A DNA stretch of 64,000 bases from Nocardiopsis potens DSM 45234 (GCF_000341105.1 NZ_ANBB01000002.1:62001-126000), one strand, 5' to 3'; shown: positions 15,814 to 25,053, numbered from the stretch's first letter. Notes: generated by a model from the letters alone, not told the origin. Translations and numbers: made by a program.

Positions 15814-17190
15814 TCAGTCGTGGACGTGCAGCGGCTTGCCCGCCAGGGCGAGGTGGGCCTCGCCGAGCGCCTCGGACTGGGTCGGGTGCGGGTGGATCAG
15901 CTGGGCGACCTCCGCGGGCAGGGCCTCCCAGTTGTAGATGAGCTGGCCCTCGGCGATCAGTTCGCCGACGCGGCTGCCGACCATGTGCACGCCCAGGACG
16001 GGGCCGTCCTTCTCGGCGATGATCTTGACCGCGCCCTGCGTCTGCAGGATCTGGCTCTTGCCGTTGCCGGCCAGGTTGTAGTTGGTCTCGATGATCTCGA
16101 GGCCGCGCTCCTTGGCCTTGGCCGAGGTGATGCCGACCGAGGCGACCTCCGGCTCGCTGTAGGTGATCCGCGGGACGCCGTCGTAGTCGATGGCCGGCGG
16201 GTTGAGCCCGGCGATCCGCTCGGCGACGAAGATGCCCTCGGCGAAGCCGACGTGCGCCAGCTGCAGGGTCGGGATGAGGTCGCCGACCGCGTAGACGTTG
16301 CCGACGCCGGTGTGCAGGTTCTCGTCGACCTGGACGAAGCCGCGCTCCATCCGGACGCCGTTCTCCTCGAAGCCCAGGCCCTCGGAGACCGGGCCGCGGC
16401 CGATGGCGACCAGCAGCACGTCGGCCTCCAGGGTCTTGCCGCCCTTGAGGGTGACGACGACGCCGGAGTCGGTGGTCTTGACGCTCTCGAACGGGGTGCC
16501 CAGCTCGTACTTGATGCCGCGCTTGCGGAAGGCCCGCTCCAGCAGCTTGGAGCTGGACTCCTCCTCCACCGGCACCAGGTGCGGCAGGGCCTCGACGATG
16601 GTGACCTCGGCGCCGAAGGACCGCCACACGCTGGCGAACTCCACACCGATCACGCCGCCGCCCAGCACCACGGCCGAGGACGGGACGCGCTCGTCCTTCA
16701 GGGCCTGCTCGCTGGTGAGCACCTTCTCGCCGTCGATGTCCAGGCCCAGGGTCTTCGGCTGGGAGCCGGTGGCCAGGACGATGTTGCGGCCCTTGTAGAC
16801 CTTGCCGTCGACGGTGACCTCGTCGGCGCCGGTCAGCTTGCCCTCGCCCTGCACGACGGTGATGCCGCGGGACTTGATCAGACCGGTCAGGCCCTTGTGC
16901 AGGCCGCCGATGACCTTGTCCTTGTAGGCGTGCACCGCGGGCATGTCGATGCCGTCGAAGCTGGCCTTGACACCGAACTTCTCGCTCTCCTTGGCGGAGT
17001 CGGCGACCTCGGCGGCGTGCAGCAGGGCCTTGGTCGGGATGCAGCCCTGGTGCAGGCAGGTGCCGCCCAGCTTGTCTTTCTCGATCAGGGCGACGCTCAT
17101 GTCCAGTTCGGCCGCGCGCAGCGCCGCCGCGTAGCCGCCGCTGCCGGCGCCAAGAATGACGAGGTCGAAGGTGCCGCCGCTCTCACTCAC
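15814..17190 (-). CDS. lpdA: Dihydrolipoyl dehydrogenase (E3)
   Basis: FAD/NAD flavoprotein that re-oxidises dihydrolipoyl groups; 458 aa. Landmarks: FAD-binding GAGSGGYAAALRAAEL; redox disulfide GGTCLHQGCIPTKA; NAD-binding GGGVIGVEFASVW; second FAD contact YAVGDLIPT; C-terminal catalytic HPHPTQSEALGEAH. The GTG at 17188-17190 (start MSESGGTFDLV) has an AAGGAG site 10 bases before; the longer upstream frame is not supported. Gene order pepA-lpd-sucB is conserved in actinobacteria. Confidence 0.97.
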   Translation of the reverse strand: MSESGGTFDLVILGAGSGGYAAALRAAELDMSVALIEKDKLGGTCLHQGCIPTKALLHAAEVADSAKESEKFGVKASFDGIDMPAVHAYKDKVIGGLHKGLTGLIKSRGITVVQGEGKLTGADEVTVDGKVYKGRNIVLATGSQPKTLGLDIDGEKVLTSEQALKDERVPSSAVVLGGGVIGVEFASVWRSFGAEVTIVEALPHLVPVEEESSSKLLERAFRKRGIKYELGTPFESVKTTDSGVVVTLKGGKTLEADVLLVAIGRGPVSEGLGFEENGVRMERGFVQVDENLHTGVGNVYAVGDLIPTLQLAHVGFAEGIFVAERIAGLNPPAIDYDGVPRITYSEPEVASVGITSAKAKERGLEIIETNYNLAGNGKSQILQTQGAVKIIAEKDGPVLGVHMVGSRVGELIAEGQLIYNWEALPAEVAQLIHPHPTQSEALGEAHLALAGKPLHVHD

Positions 17191-17249
17191 GGGAAGGACA
17201 CTCCTTGGTGTGGATGTGATGGTGTTCGTCCGTCGGTGTGACGGTTCAA

Positions 17250-17280
17250 CGCGGCCGGATGCGTGTCTCATCCGGCCGCG
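17250..17280 (-). terminator. Hairpin downstream of pepA
   Basis: Arms of 12 bases (CGCGGCCGGATG and CATCCGGCCGCG) with a 7-base loop, 10 bases after the pepA stop. Confidence 0.7.
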
Positions 17281-17289
17281 TCAGGTGAT

Positions 17290-18792
17290 TCAGTTCTCGG
17301 CCAGGTCCTCGGCGATCCGCACCAGGGTGCGGGTGGCCGAGCCGGTGCCGCCCTTGGGCGTGTAGCCGAAGGGGGCGCCCTGGTTGAAGGAGGGCCCGGC
17401 GATGTCCAGGTGGGCCCAGCGCTGCCCGTCGGAGATGAACTCCTTGAGGAAGACGCCGGCGCTGAGCATGCCGCCCCAGCGCTCGCCCGCCACGTTGGCG
17501 ATGTCGGCGACCGCGGAGTCCAGGCCCTTGCGCAGCTCCTCGGGGAGCGGCATCGGCCAGGCGGCCTCGCCCGCGGCCGCGGCCGAGGCGGTGACCGACT
17601 CGCGGGTCTCGTCGTCGCCGGCCATCACCGCGAAGACGCGGGTGCCCAGCGCGACCAGCTGCGCGCCGGTCAGCGTGGCCACGTCCACGACCAGGTCGGG
17701 CTCGTCCTCCTGGGCGCGGACCAGCGCGTCCGCCATCACCAGCCGGCCCTCGGCGTCGGTGTTGAGCACCTCGACGGTCTTGCCGCCGTACATGGTCAGC
17801 ACGTCGGAGGGGCGCTGGGCGGTGCCGCTGGGCATGTTCTCCGCGATGGCCAGGTAGCCGACCGCGTTCACCTTCGGCTTGAGCAGGGCCAGCGAGCGCA
17901 TCGCGGCGAGCACCGCGGCGGCGCCGCCCATGTCGGACTTCATCCAGTCCATCGACCCGGCCGGCTTGAGCGACAGGCCGCCGGAGTCGAAGGTGATGCC
18001 CTTGCCGACGAAGGCGATGGTGGAGGAGGCCTCGGGGTGGGAGTAGGCCAGCCGGACCAGCCGGGGCGGGTTGGCCGAGCCCTGGCCCACGCCGATGATG
18101 CCGCCGTAGCCGCCCTCGGCGAGCTCCTTCTCGGTGAGGGTCAGCACCTCCATGCCGGTCTCCCGGGCGACCTCCTCGGCCACGCCGGCCAGGTCCTCGG
18201 GGACCAGGTCGGCCGGGGCGGTGTTGACCAGGTCGCGGGTGAGGTTGACCGATTCGGCGATGGTCTGCGCGCGCTCGGCCGCCCGCTCCGCGCCCTCGGC
18301 CGCGGAGACCACCAGCAGCGCCTCGGCGGCGGCCTTCTCCGCGCCGTCGCCGGTGCGGTAGCGGGTGAAGGAGTAGTCGCCGAGCAGCGCGCCGGTGGCG
18401 ACGGCGCCGGCCTGGCCGGCGGTCTCGGCGGGCAGGGCGAGGGCGACGCGGGCCTGCTTGGCGCCCCGCGCGCGCAGCGCGGCGCCGGCCGCGCGGGCCA
18501 GGTGGTCGGGGTCGGGGCCGTCGCCCTGCTCGGGGGCGGGGCCGAGGCCGACGGCGACGACGAGCGGAGCGGTCAGCGCTCCGCCGGAGGGGACGTGGTG
18601 CACCTCCTCAAGGGCGCCGCTCGCCCCCAGCAGCGACAGGGTCCGGGCGAGGCCGCCGGTGAAGGCGGCGTCGACATCGTGAGCGCCCGACGCGGGCTCC
18701 GGGCCGTCGGCTCCGGAGTGGTAGCCGACGACAACCGCGTCGACGTCGAGCGAACAGGGGGATTCCGTAATGACTGACAGCGACGTGCTCAC
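17290..18792 (-). CDS. pepA: Leucyl aminopeptidase, M17 family
   Basis: Cytosolic two-metal aminopeptidase, 500 aa. The C-terminal catalytic domain shows VGKGITFDSGGLSLKP, KSDMGGAAAV and the signature NTDAEGRLVMADAL, which supplies metal ligands. The N-terminal macro-like domain is Ala-rich. The GTG at 18790-18792 is chosen because a TAGCAT hexamer ends 7 bases before it (leaderless pattern) and upstream sequence is not conserved-looking. It lies upstream of lpd, on the same strand, with a terminator between. Confidence 0.95.
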   Translation of the reverse strand: MSTSLSVITESPCSLDVDAVVVGYHSGADGPEPASGAHDVDAAFTGGLARTLSLLGASGALEEVHHVPSGGALTAPLVVAVGLGPAPEQGDGPDPDHLARAAGAALRARGAKQARVALALPAETAGQAGAVATGALLGDYSFTRYRTGDGAEKAAAEALLVVSAAEGAERAAERAQTIAESVNLTRDLVNTAPADLVPEDLAGVAEEVARETGMEVLTLTEKELAEGGYGGIIGVGQGSANPPRLVRLAYSHPEASSTIAFVGKGITFDSGGLSLKPAGSMDWMKSDMGGAAAVLAAMRSLALLKPKVNAVGYLAIAENMPSGTAQRPSDVLTMYGGKTVEVLNTDAEGRLVMADALVRAQEDEPDLVVDVATLTGAQLVALGTRVFAVMAGDDETRESVTASAAAAGEAAWPMPLPEELRKGLDSAVADIANVAGERWGGMLSAGVFLKEFISDGQRWAHLDIAGPSFNQGAPFGYTPKGGTGSATRTLVRIAEDLAEN

Positions 18793-19167
18793 GGGACCGA
18801 TGCTAGTCCTTATGCGGGCCGCGCGGGCACGCGGAACGCGCTCCGCCGGCCCCGGGGCCCCGGCCCCCGGCGTTGCACCGAACGTGAAGAAGCGCGTTTC
18901 TTTCCCCGGTTCGGGTGTGGAACCGCTCGCTGGGTGACGATCTCCTTTTCTTCTGTCACCTGCGGCTTCGCCCCGCTCACCGGCGGTCGGCCCGGCCCGG
19001 GGCGGAGTCGTGTGAAGAAATGTGATGATGCTGACAAGTGCGGTCACCGGGCGCGGCGCCCCGCCCGCCCCGTGACGGCCCCCACCCCGCCCCGATGGTC
19101 CCGCCGCCGCGGCCGCGGCGGAGCGCCCCGATCGGGCCGCGGCGCCGAGGCCATCGGGAAGAGGAGG
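18793..19167. other. Intergenic stretch, no gene seen
   Basis: 375 bases between pepA and the cobS end. Lower GC around 18880-19030 than the surroundings. Only the pepA -10-like element at 18800-18805 is clear; no convincing ORF, tRNA or terminator. Confidence 0.4.
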
Positions 19168-19986
19168 TCAGAGCAGGACCGCGGCGGCGGCCAGCGCGGT
19201 GGCCGAGGCGGTCTCGCAGAGCGCGCCCAGCACGTCCCCGGTGATGCCGCCCAGCCGCCGCCGGGCCCGGAGGAGCAGGGCGAGCGCGGCGCCGACGCCC
19301 AGCGCCGCGGCGGCGGGCAGGGCCAGCGCCGCACCGGCGGAGTGCGCCAGGCCGCAGAGGGCCGCCAGGGCGAGCACCCCGGCCGCGGCGGCCGCCGCGG
19401 CCGGCCGGGAGACGCTGCCCGCGACGAACGCGCCCAGGCCGTCCGGGCGGGCCGGGGGGATCCCCGGGGTGCAGGCCGCGGTGATCGCCAGCCGGCCGGC
19501 GGCGGCCGCCGCCACCAGCGCGGCCGCCGCCGGCCACAGGCCGGTCTCGGCCAGCCGCACCAGGGCGGCCGCCTGGACCAGCACCGCGAACACCAGCGCG
19601 ACCACCCCGAACGGGCCGATGTCGGAGCGCTTCATCACCACCAGCGCCTCATCGGCCGGGCGCCCGCTGCCCAGCCCGTCGGCGAGGTCGGCCAGCCCGT
19701 CCAGGTGCAGCGCCCGGGTGAGCAGCGCGAGCAGGCCCAGGGCGAGCACCGCGGAGAGCGGCCCGCCGGCCCCGAGCAGCAGGCCGGCCGCGAGCACGGC
19801 CGCCCCGGCCGCCCCCAGCCCGGCGCCGACCAGGGGGGCGAGCGCCATCGCCCAGCCGGCCACGGCCCGGTCCACCCGGTCCACCCGCACCGGTATCGCG
19901 GTGAGCGTGCCCACCGCCATCCGAGCCCCGTCCACCGCGTCGCGCACCGCTCCGCGCCCCCTCACCGGCCCTCCGGCCGCCCGCAT
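19168..19986 (-). CDS. cobS: Adenosylcobinamide-GDP ribazoletransferase
   Basis: Membrane enzyme joining adenosylcobinamide-GDP and alpha-ribazole to give adenosylcobalamin; 272 aa. Start of domain LTAIPVRVDRVDR; hallmark Asp-rich motif LHLDGLADLADGLGSGRPADEALVVMKRSDIGPFG; multiple Ala/Leu-rich membrane spans; late motif RRLGGITGDVLGALCE. I take the ATG at 19984-19986; a shorter start at 19920 is possible and neither has a strong ribosome site. It sits 247 bases downstream of the cobU fusion on the same strand. Confidence 0.92.
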   Translation of the reverse strand: MRAAGGPVRGRGAVRDAVDGARMAVGTLTAIPVRVDRVDRAVAGWAMALAPLVGAGLGAAGAAVLAAGLLLGAGGPLSAVLALGLLALLTRALHLDGLADLADGLGSGRPADEALVVMKRSDIGPFGVVALVFAVLVQAAALVRLAETGLWPAAAALVAAAAAGRLAITAACTPGIPPARPDGLGAFVAGSVSRPAAAAAAAGVLALAALCGLAHSAGAALALPAAAALGVGAALALLLRARRRLGGITGDVLGALCETASATALAAAAVLL

Positions 19987-20233
19987 CCGACCCCACCAGT
20001 CTGGCCGAGCCCCCGCCCCCGCCGACCGGCCGGAGGCGGAGCGGCCCCGCCCCGGACCCGCCGGCGGCCCGGCACCCCGCGGGGGCCGGCCCGGTGCTGC
20101 AGAGCCCGCACCGGACCGCCGGCCGGCCGCGCTCGGGACCGCCGCCCCGCGCCCGCACGCCGAAGCGCCGGCCCCCTCGGCGGCGAGCCCGCCGCTCCCC
20201 ACCGCCGGGCGGGCCGCGGAGGAGCGGGACGGC

Positions 20234-21310
20234 TCAGGGAAGCTCGATGATCCGGCCGGCGGCGGCGAGCAGGACCTCCTCGGAGGCGGCGGCGAGCCGC
20301 TGGTTGAGGCGGCCGAGGAGGTCGCGGAAGAGGCCGCCGCTGCGGGTGGCCGGGACGACCCCGGAACCGACCTCGTTGGTGACCGCGACCAGCAGGCCGG
20401 GGAAGCGCTCCCAGGCGGAGAGCAGATCGGCGATGCGCGCCTCCACCGCCTGCCCGGCGTCCGCGGGGGGCTCCTCCTCCCACATGCCGCACTCGCCCAT
20501 CACCCCGGCCAGCCAGGTCCCCGCGCAGTCCAGCAGGACCGCGGAGCCGGAGGCCGCCGCGCGGTCCAGGGCCCCCGCCGCGTCCAGCGTCTCCTCCAGG
20601 CCCCACCAGGGCGGGCGGCGGCCGCGGTGCGCGGCGACGCGCGCGGCCCAGTCCGCGTCGCCGTCGGGGGCCGGGCCGGTGGCGACGTAGACGACCTCGG
20701 GCTCGGCGAGCAGCCGCCGCTCCGCCTCGGAGGACTTCCCGGACCGCGCCCCGCCGGTGACCAGGACGCGGCGCGGACGGGCGGAGGCCCGCGCGCCCGG
20801 GGCGGCCCGGCCCGGCCCACCGGGGAGGACGTCCAGGGCGTCGCCGTCGGCCACCGCCTCGGCGCCCCACAGGGCGGCCCGCCGGGCGAACTCGGCGGGG
20901 GAGTGCACGCCGTGCCCGCCGCCGACCACGGCCACCCCGGACCGGGCGTCCAGGACCCCGGAGCGGCGCAGCGCGCCGATCAGCTCCGGGCGCGCCGCGT
21001 CGACCAGGGCCAGGTCGACCGGTCCTCCCGGGGCGCCGGAGAGGTCGGCGCCGTCCGGCCCGGCGGGCGGGGCGCACAGCAGCCGGGCGCCGTCCGGGCC
21101 CTCCAGGAGCGTCCCGCAGGCCAGCGGAGCGGCGCGGTAGCCGGCCGGCGGCGCACCGGCAAGGCCGCCGGGGCCGATCGGGACGGTTCCGTCGACCAGC
21201 GCCTCCAGCGGACGGCGCGGTGCCTCGGCGGCGCGGTTGCACGAGGCGCAGCGGCATCCCGGCGCAGGCCAGCCGGTCGCCCCCGCGGTTCCGGTGAATC
21301 TGATTCGCAC
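20234..21310 (-). CDS. cobU: CobU kinase/guanylyltransferase fused to an MBL-derived domain
   Basis: 358 aa in two parts. Residues about 180-358 are CobU: P-loop VTGGARSGKSSEAERRL, VYVATGPAPDGDADWAARVAAHR (His of the type guanylylated), LLDCAGTWLAGVM, and NEVGSGVVPATRSGGLFRDLLGRLNQ. It phosphorylates adenosylcobinamide and adds GMP. Residues 1-170 resemble the metallo-beta-lactamase-like domain fused to CobU in Streptomyces (MRIRFTGTAGATGWPAPGCRCASC), but I see no HxHxDH metal site, so that domain looks catalytically degenerate. Start ATG at 21308-21310. Confidence 0.9.
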   Translation of the reverse strand: MRIRFTGTAGATGWPAPGCRCASCNRAAEAPRRPLEALVDGTVPIGPGGLAGAPPAGYRAAPLACGTLLEGPDGARLLCAPPAGPDGADLSGAPGGPVDLALVDAARPELIGALRRSGVLDARSGVAVVGGGHGVHSPAEFARRAALWGAEAVADGDALDVLPGGPGRAAPGARASARPRRVLVTGGARSGKSSEAERRLLAEPEVVYVATGPAPDGDADWAARVAAHRGRRPPWWGLEETLDAAGALDRAAASGSAVLLDCAGTWLAGVMGECGMWEEEPPADAGQAVEARIADLLSAWERFPGLLVAVTNEVGSGVVPATRSGGLFRDLLGRLNQRLAAASEEVLLAAAGRIIELP

Positions 21311-21756
21311 GGGCGCCAGTCAACACCATCGCGACGGACTCCGGCCCGGCCGAGGGGGCCCGCCGGCCGAGGGGAGGCGGTGGCCCGATCCGGCCGCGCG
21401 GCGGCCGCCGGTGCCTTCGCCCCGGGTCCCGGCGGCGGGGCGGAAGCCGGTGCGCCCGTCCGCACGCGGGGCGGTTCAGGCGGGACGTCCCGGCCGAAAG
21501 GCGGGGCCGCTCGCCAGGGCTCCCCGCCCCGCCCGCCCCGGCGGCGAGCCGGCGCGCGCGTCCGCGCGCGGGGCGGTCCCCCGGAGGGCCCGGCCGGGCG
21601 CCGGGTGTTCGAGGTCCGAGGAGGCGGCCGCGGCCGGGCGGGGCGGCGCCGCGTGCACGGGGTAGGGGAGGTGCGGTGAGGCCCGCTCTCCTCCGAGGGG
21701 GCGGAGAGTAGGCTCGGCCGCACCCGGCGGAGGCCGGTGCGAGGAAGGGAGTCCCC
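21311..21756. other. Divergent intergenic with short duplication
   Basis: 446 bases upstream of both cobU and the 68-aa gene. Two similar segments, GTCCGCACGCGGGGCGGT at 21458 and GTCCGCGCGCGGGGCGGT at 21560, are 102 bases apart. A TAGGCT hexamer near 21710 may serve the downstream gene. No ORF is supported. Confidence 0.4.
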
Positions 21757-21963
21757 ATGGCGTGGAGCTGGCGCTACGAGAAGGACGACGGCGAGGTGCT
21801 GCGGGACGAGGAGTTGTCCGCGGAGGTGTTCACCTCGCGCGGGGACGCCGAGTCCTGGCTGGGTGAGGAGTGGCGCGGCCTGGCCGAGGCCGGGGTGGGC
21901 CGGGTGAGCCTGCTGGAGGACGAGCGGGTGCACTACTCGATGCCGCTCTCCGAGGAGGTCTGA
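21757..21963 (+). CDS. Small conserved actinobacterial protein, 68 aa
   Basis: Begins MAWSWRYEKDDGEVL and contains FTSRGDAESWLGEEWRGLAEAGVGRVSLLED. This pattern (Trp-rich start, then a GDAESW helix and acidic strand) is one I recognise as a widespread small Streptomyces/actinomycete family of unknown function. Soluble, acidic. A GAAGGGAG ribosome site precedes the ATG. Confidence 0.75.
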   Translation: MAWSWRYEKDDGEVLRDEELSAEVFTSRGDAESWLGEEWRGLAEAGVGRVSLLEDERVHYSMPLSEEV

Positions 21964-21968
21964 GCGGT

Positions 21969-22000
21969 GGCGGCGGGGGCCGGTGCGGCCGCCCGCCGCC
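21969..22000. terminator. Hairpin between convergent genes
   Basis: Arms GGCGGCGGG and CCCGCCGCC with a 14-base loop, between the 68-aa gene and the aldo/keto reductase end. Confidence 0.5.
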
Positions 22001-22024
22001 GCGACCGGTCGGGGGCTCGGGCGT

Positions 22025-23029
22025 TCAGGGGCGGACGGCCGGGCTGACCGTGCGGGCCGGGTCCCGTTCGACCTTGTCGCCGAGGATCTCGTCGATCCGG
22101 GACATCACGTCGGGGGAGAGGACCACGCCGGCGGCGCGCACGTTGTCCCGGACCTGCTCGGGGCGGCTGGCGCCGATGATCGCCGAGGAGACCGCCGGGT
22201 TCTGCAGCACCCAGGCCACGGCGAGGGCCGCCATGCTCAGCCCGACCTCCTCGGCGACCGGCTTGAGCCGCTGCACCCGGTGGAGCAGCTCGTCGTCGGA
22301 GACCAGGTGGGCGATGTCGCTCGCGCCGCCGTTCGGGTCGGTGGCCCGGGAGCCGGCCGGCGGGGCCTGGCCCGGCAGGTACTTGCCGGTGAGCACGCCC
22401 TGCTCGATCGGGGACCAGACGATCTGGCCGAGCCCCTCCCGCACCGAGGCCGGGACCACGGCCGACTCGATCACCCGCCAGACCATGTTGTACCGCGGCT
22501 GGTTCGAGACGAGCCGGTCGAACCCCATGTCGTCGGCGATCCGCACGGCGCGCTCGATCTCGTCCGCGCGCCACTCCGAGACGCCCACGTAGAGCACCTT
22601 GCCCTGGCGGACCAGGTCGTCGAAGGCGCGCAGGGTCTCCTCCAGCGGGGCGGCGTAGTCGAACCGGTGCGCCTGGTAGAGGTCCAGGTAGTCGGTGCCC
22701 AGCCGGCGCAGCGAGTCCTCGCAGCCGCGGACGATGTGCTTGCGGGAGAGCCCACGGTCGTTCCGGCCCTCGCCCATCGGCCAGTAGACCTTGGAGAAGA
22801 TCTCCAGGCCGTCCCGGCGCTCGCCCTTCAGCGCGCGGCCCAGCACCTCCTCCGCGCGGCCGCCGGCGTAGACGTCGGCGGTGTCGAAGGTGGTGACGCC
22901 CGCGTCCAGGGCGGCCCGCACGCACGCGGCGGCGGAGTCCTCCGCCACCTGGGAGCCGTGGGTGATCCAGTTGCCGTAGGAGATCTCGCTGACCATGAGG
23001 CCGCTGCGGCCCAACCGCCGGTGTTCCAT
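22025..23029 (-). CDS. Aldo/keto reductase, Kv-beta-like
   Basis: NADPH-dependent oxidoreductase with a TIM-barrel fold, 334 aa. Starts MEHRRLGRSGLMVSEISYGN. The catalytic tetrad can be traced: Asp/Tyr in FDTADVYAGG, Lys in FSKVYWP, His in YQAHRFD. The cofactor segments WSPIEQGVLTGKY and IIGASRPEQVRDN place it with voltage-gated-channel beta-subunit-type reductases. Substrate unknown. The ATG is at 23027-23029. Confidence 0.9.
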   Translation of the reverse strand: MEHRRLGRSGLMVSEISYGNWITHGSQVAEDSAAACVRAALDAGVTTFDTADVYAGGRAEEVLGRALKGERRDGLEIFSKVYWPMGEGRNDRGLSRKHIVRGCEDSLRRLGTDYLDLYQAHRFDYAAPLEETLRAFDDLVRQGKVLYVGVSEWRADEIERAVRIADDMGFDRLVSNQPRYNMVWRVIESAVVPASVREGLGQIVWSPIEQGVLTGKYLPGQAPPAGSRATDPNGGASDIAHLVSDDELLHRVQRLKPVAEEVGLSMAALAVAWVLQNPAVSSAIIGASRPEQVRDNVRAAGVVLSPDVMSRIDEILGDKVERDPARTVSPAVRP

Positions 23030-23047
23030 GCGGGCACCCTAACCGCG

Positions 23048-23081
23048 CCGGGCCCCGATCCGGGAGGGGATCGGGGCCCGG
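23048..23081 (-). terminator. Hairpin downstream of DUF3043 gene
   Basis: Arms of 14 bases (CCGGGCCCCGATCC and GGATCGGGGCCCGG) with a 6-base loop, separating the DUF3043 and aldo/keto reductase genes. Confidence 0.65.
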
Positions 23082-23133
23082 GTCGCGCCGGCGTTCCGGT
23101 GGGGGATGCGGGGCGGTGCTGCCCCGGGGGGTG

Positions 23134-23772
23134 TCAGTGCTTGGCCGACTCGATCGGCTGGCCCGGCTTGAGCCGCGGCTTGGGCAGCCGGAGGCGGCGG
23201 ATCTGCAGCTGGCGGGTGGCGGCGTAGAGGCCGATGCCGCGCACGTTGTCGTCGTTGGGGAAGTGCTCGGCGACGTGCTTCTTGACCTGCCGGGAGACGA
23301 AGACGCCCTCGACCACGATGGTCACCATCATCAGCGGCCAGGCGATGTAGGTGACCGCGGCCTGGTACTGGTACGGCAGCGCGATCAGCAGCACGATGAT
23401 CAGCAGCGAGAAGTAGAGGAAGAACTCGCTGGCGCTGCGCCGGGAGTCGACGAAGTCCCGGGCGTAGGCGCGCGCGGGCCCGTAGTCCTGCGGGCGGAAG
23501 TAGCGCTCTTCGCCCTTGGGGGCCCCGGACTTGGCCGCGCTGCGCTGCTGGTCGCGCGCGCGGCGCTCGCGGAACTGCTGGTAGGCCTCCTTGCGGGTGC
23601 GCGGAGCGTTCAGCGGGCGGCGCAGATCGGCCTGGCTTTCGCGGCGTTTAGGGGTGGGGACACCCTTTTTGGGGGTGTATCCCTTGTCCTTGGGGGCTTC
23701 AGTAGTCTCATTACCGGCAGGGCCGGCAGCGGCCGGCTCTTTGGATGCGGAAGCGGAGCGACGTCGGAACAC
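23134..23772 (-). CDS. DUF3043 membrane protein
   Basis: 212 aa. A charged N-terminal half with GVPTPKRRESQADLRRPL and RYFRPQDYGPARAYARDFVDSRRSASEFF, then two membrane spans (about residues 120-165), then RQVKKHVAEHFP and YAATRQLQIRRLRLPKP. This layout is the DUF3043 family, actinobacteria-specific, function unknown. I choose the GTG at 23770-23772 (MFRRRSAS, the usual family start) because TACCCT lies 7 bases upstream, the leaderless pattern; an ATG ten codons earlier (23802) is possible. Confidence 0.88.
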   Translation of the reverse strand: MFRRRSASASKEPAAAGPAGNETTEAPKDKGYTPKKGVPTPKRRESQADLRRPLNAPRTRKEAYQQFRERRARDQQRSAAKSGAPKGEERYFRPQDYGPARAYARDFVDSRRSASEFFLYFSLLIIVLLIALPYQYQAAVTYIAWPLMMVTIVVEGVFVSRQVKKHVAEHFPNDDNVRGIGLYAATRQLQIRRLRLPKPRLKPGQPIESAKH

Positions 23773-23891
23773 ATCCTTCAGGGTAGCCGCTCCCCGCTTC
23801 ATGGCGACCGCTTGCCAGAGCGCGTAGGGTTGTTAGACAGCGCCCGCCGGGAACAGCCGATGTACGGACCGAGAAGGGGACGGCCACGCCG

Positions 23892-24686
23892 ATGAGCGTG
23901 TTTCAGCGACTTTCCATGATCTTCAAGTCCAAGGCCAATAAGGCCCTGGACTCCGTCGAGGACCCGCGTGAGACCCTCGACTACTCTTACCAGAGGCAAC
24001 TGGAACTGTTGCAGAAGGTCCGGCGCGGGGTGGCCGACGTCGCCACGTCCCGCAAGCGCGTCGAGCTGCAGATCCAGCAGCTGGACCAGCAGTCCGACAA
24101 GCTGCACAACCAGAGCCGCGCCGCGCTGCAGCAGGGCCGCGAGGACCTGGCCCGCGAGGCGCTGACCCGCCGGTCCGGGCTGCAGTCCCAGATCGACGGC
24201 CTCAAGCAGCAGCACGAGCAGCTGCAGGGCGAGGAGCAGAAGCTCACGCTGGCCGCCCAGCGGCTGCAGGCCAAGGTGGACGCCTTCCGGACCCGCAAGG
24301 AGACGATCAAGGCCACCTACACCGCGGCCCAGGCGCAGACCCAGATCAGCGAGGCCTTCTCCGGCATCTCCGAGGAGATGGGCGACGTCGGCATGGCGGT
24401 GCAGCGGGCCGAGGACAAGACCGCCGAGATGCAGGCCCGGGCCGGCGCCGTCGACGAGCTGCTCGCCTCCGGCGCGCTGGACGACGTCACCGGCTCCTCC
24501 AAGGACGACATCCAGTCCGAGCTGGACCGGATGGCCAGCACCAGCGGGGTCGAGCTGGAGCTGGAGCAGATGAAGCAGGAGCTGGGCCAGGGCAGCGGCG
24601 GCTCCACCCCGCAGATCGAGGGCGGTTCGGCCACCGGCGGCCAGAACAACCAGGTGCAGCCCTACCGCCAGGGGGAGGGCGCATGA
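23892..24686 (+). CDS. pspA: Phage shock protein A family (PspA/IM30)
   Basis: Peripheral membrane coiled-coil protein, 264 aa, that binds stressed inner membrane. N-terminal amphipathic helix MSVFQRLSMIFKSKANKALD, then a long helical hairpin (about residues 25-200) rich in Gln, Glu and Lys, and a Gly/Ser/Gln-rich tail that is longer than in E. coli PspA. Ribosome site GAAGGGGACGG. Its stop overlaps the next start (ATGA). First gene of a pspA-pspAA-htpX-pspAB set. Confidence 0.95.
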   Translation: MSVFQRLSMIFKSKANKALDSVEDPRETLDYSYQRQLELLQKVRRGVADVATSRKRVELQIQQLDQQSDKLHNQSRAALQQGREDLAREALTRRSGLQSQIDGLKQQHEQLQGEEQKLTLAAQRLQAKVDAFRTRKETIKATYTAAQAQTQISEAFSGISEEMGDVGMAVQRAEDKTAEMQARAGAVDELLASGALDDVTGSSKDDIQSELDRMASTSGVELELEQMKQELGQGSGGSTPQIEGGSATGGQNNQVQPYRQGEGA

Positions 24687-24967
24687 TCGTCCGGATCATG
24701 GGAGAGGGCCAGATCGACCTCACCGAGGCCGACATGGAGCTGCTCAACGACGTCGACCGGACCCTGGAGCAGGCCATCGAGTCGGGCAGCGAGGAGACCT
24801 TCCGAACCGCCCTGCGCGACCTGCTGGCCAAGGTCCGCGAGCACGGCAAGGCGCTGCCGCTGGACTCGCTGGAGCCGTCGGAGTTCATCCTCCCGCATGA
24901 GGACGCCACCATGGAGGAGGTCCGGGCCATGCTCGGCGACGAAGGGCTCATCCCCGACGTCTCCTGA
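24683..24967 (+). CDS. pspAA: PspA-associated protein PspAA
   Basis: 94-aa acidic protein, MIVRIMGEGQIDLTEADMELLNDVDRTLE... ending in HEDATMEEVRAMLGDEGLIPD, the PspAA domain that accompanies PspA in actinobacteria. It is translationally coupled to pspA by a 4-base overlap. Role inferred as partner or regulator of PspA; no catalytic residues are visible. Confidence 0.9.
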   Translation: MIVRIMGEGQIDLTEADMELLNDVDRTLEQAIESGSEETFRTALRDLLAKVREHGKALPLDSLEPSEFILPHEDATMEEVRAMLGDEGLIPDVS

Positions 24968-25016
24968 CCCCGGTGGCTCTCCCCGAGCGAGCGCGCTTCC
25001 CCGTGGGCAGGGGGAC

Positions 25017-25053
25017 GGAAGGCCGCCGCGGCACCGCGCCGCGGCGGCCTTCC
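25017..25053 (+). terminator. Terminator hairpin after pspAA
   Basis: Arms of 16 bases (GGAAGGCCGCCGCGGC and complement) with the loop ACCGC, 50 bases after the pspAA stop. Confidence 0.75.
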
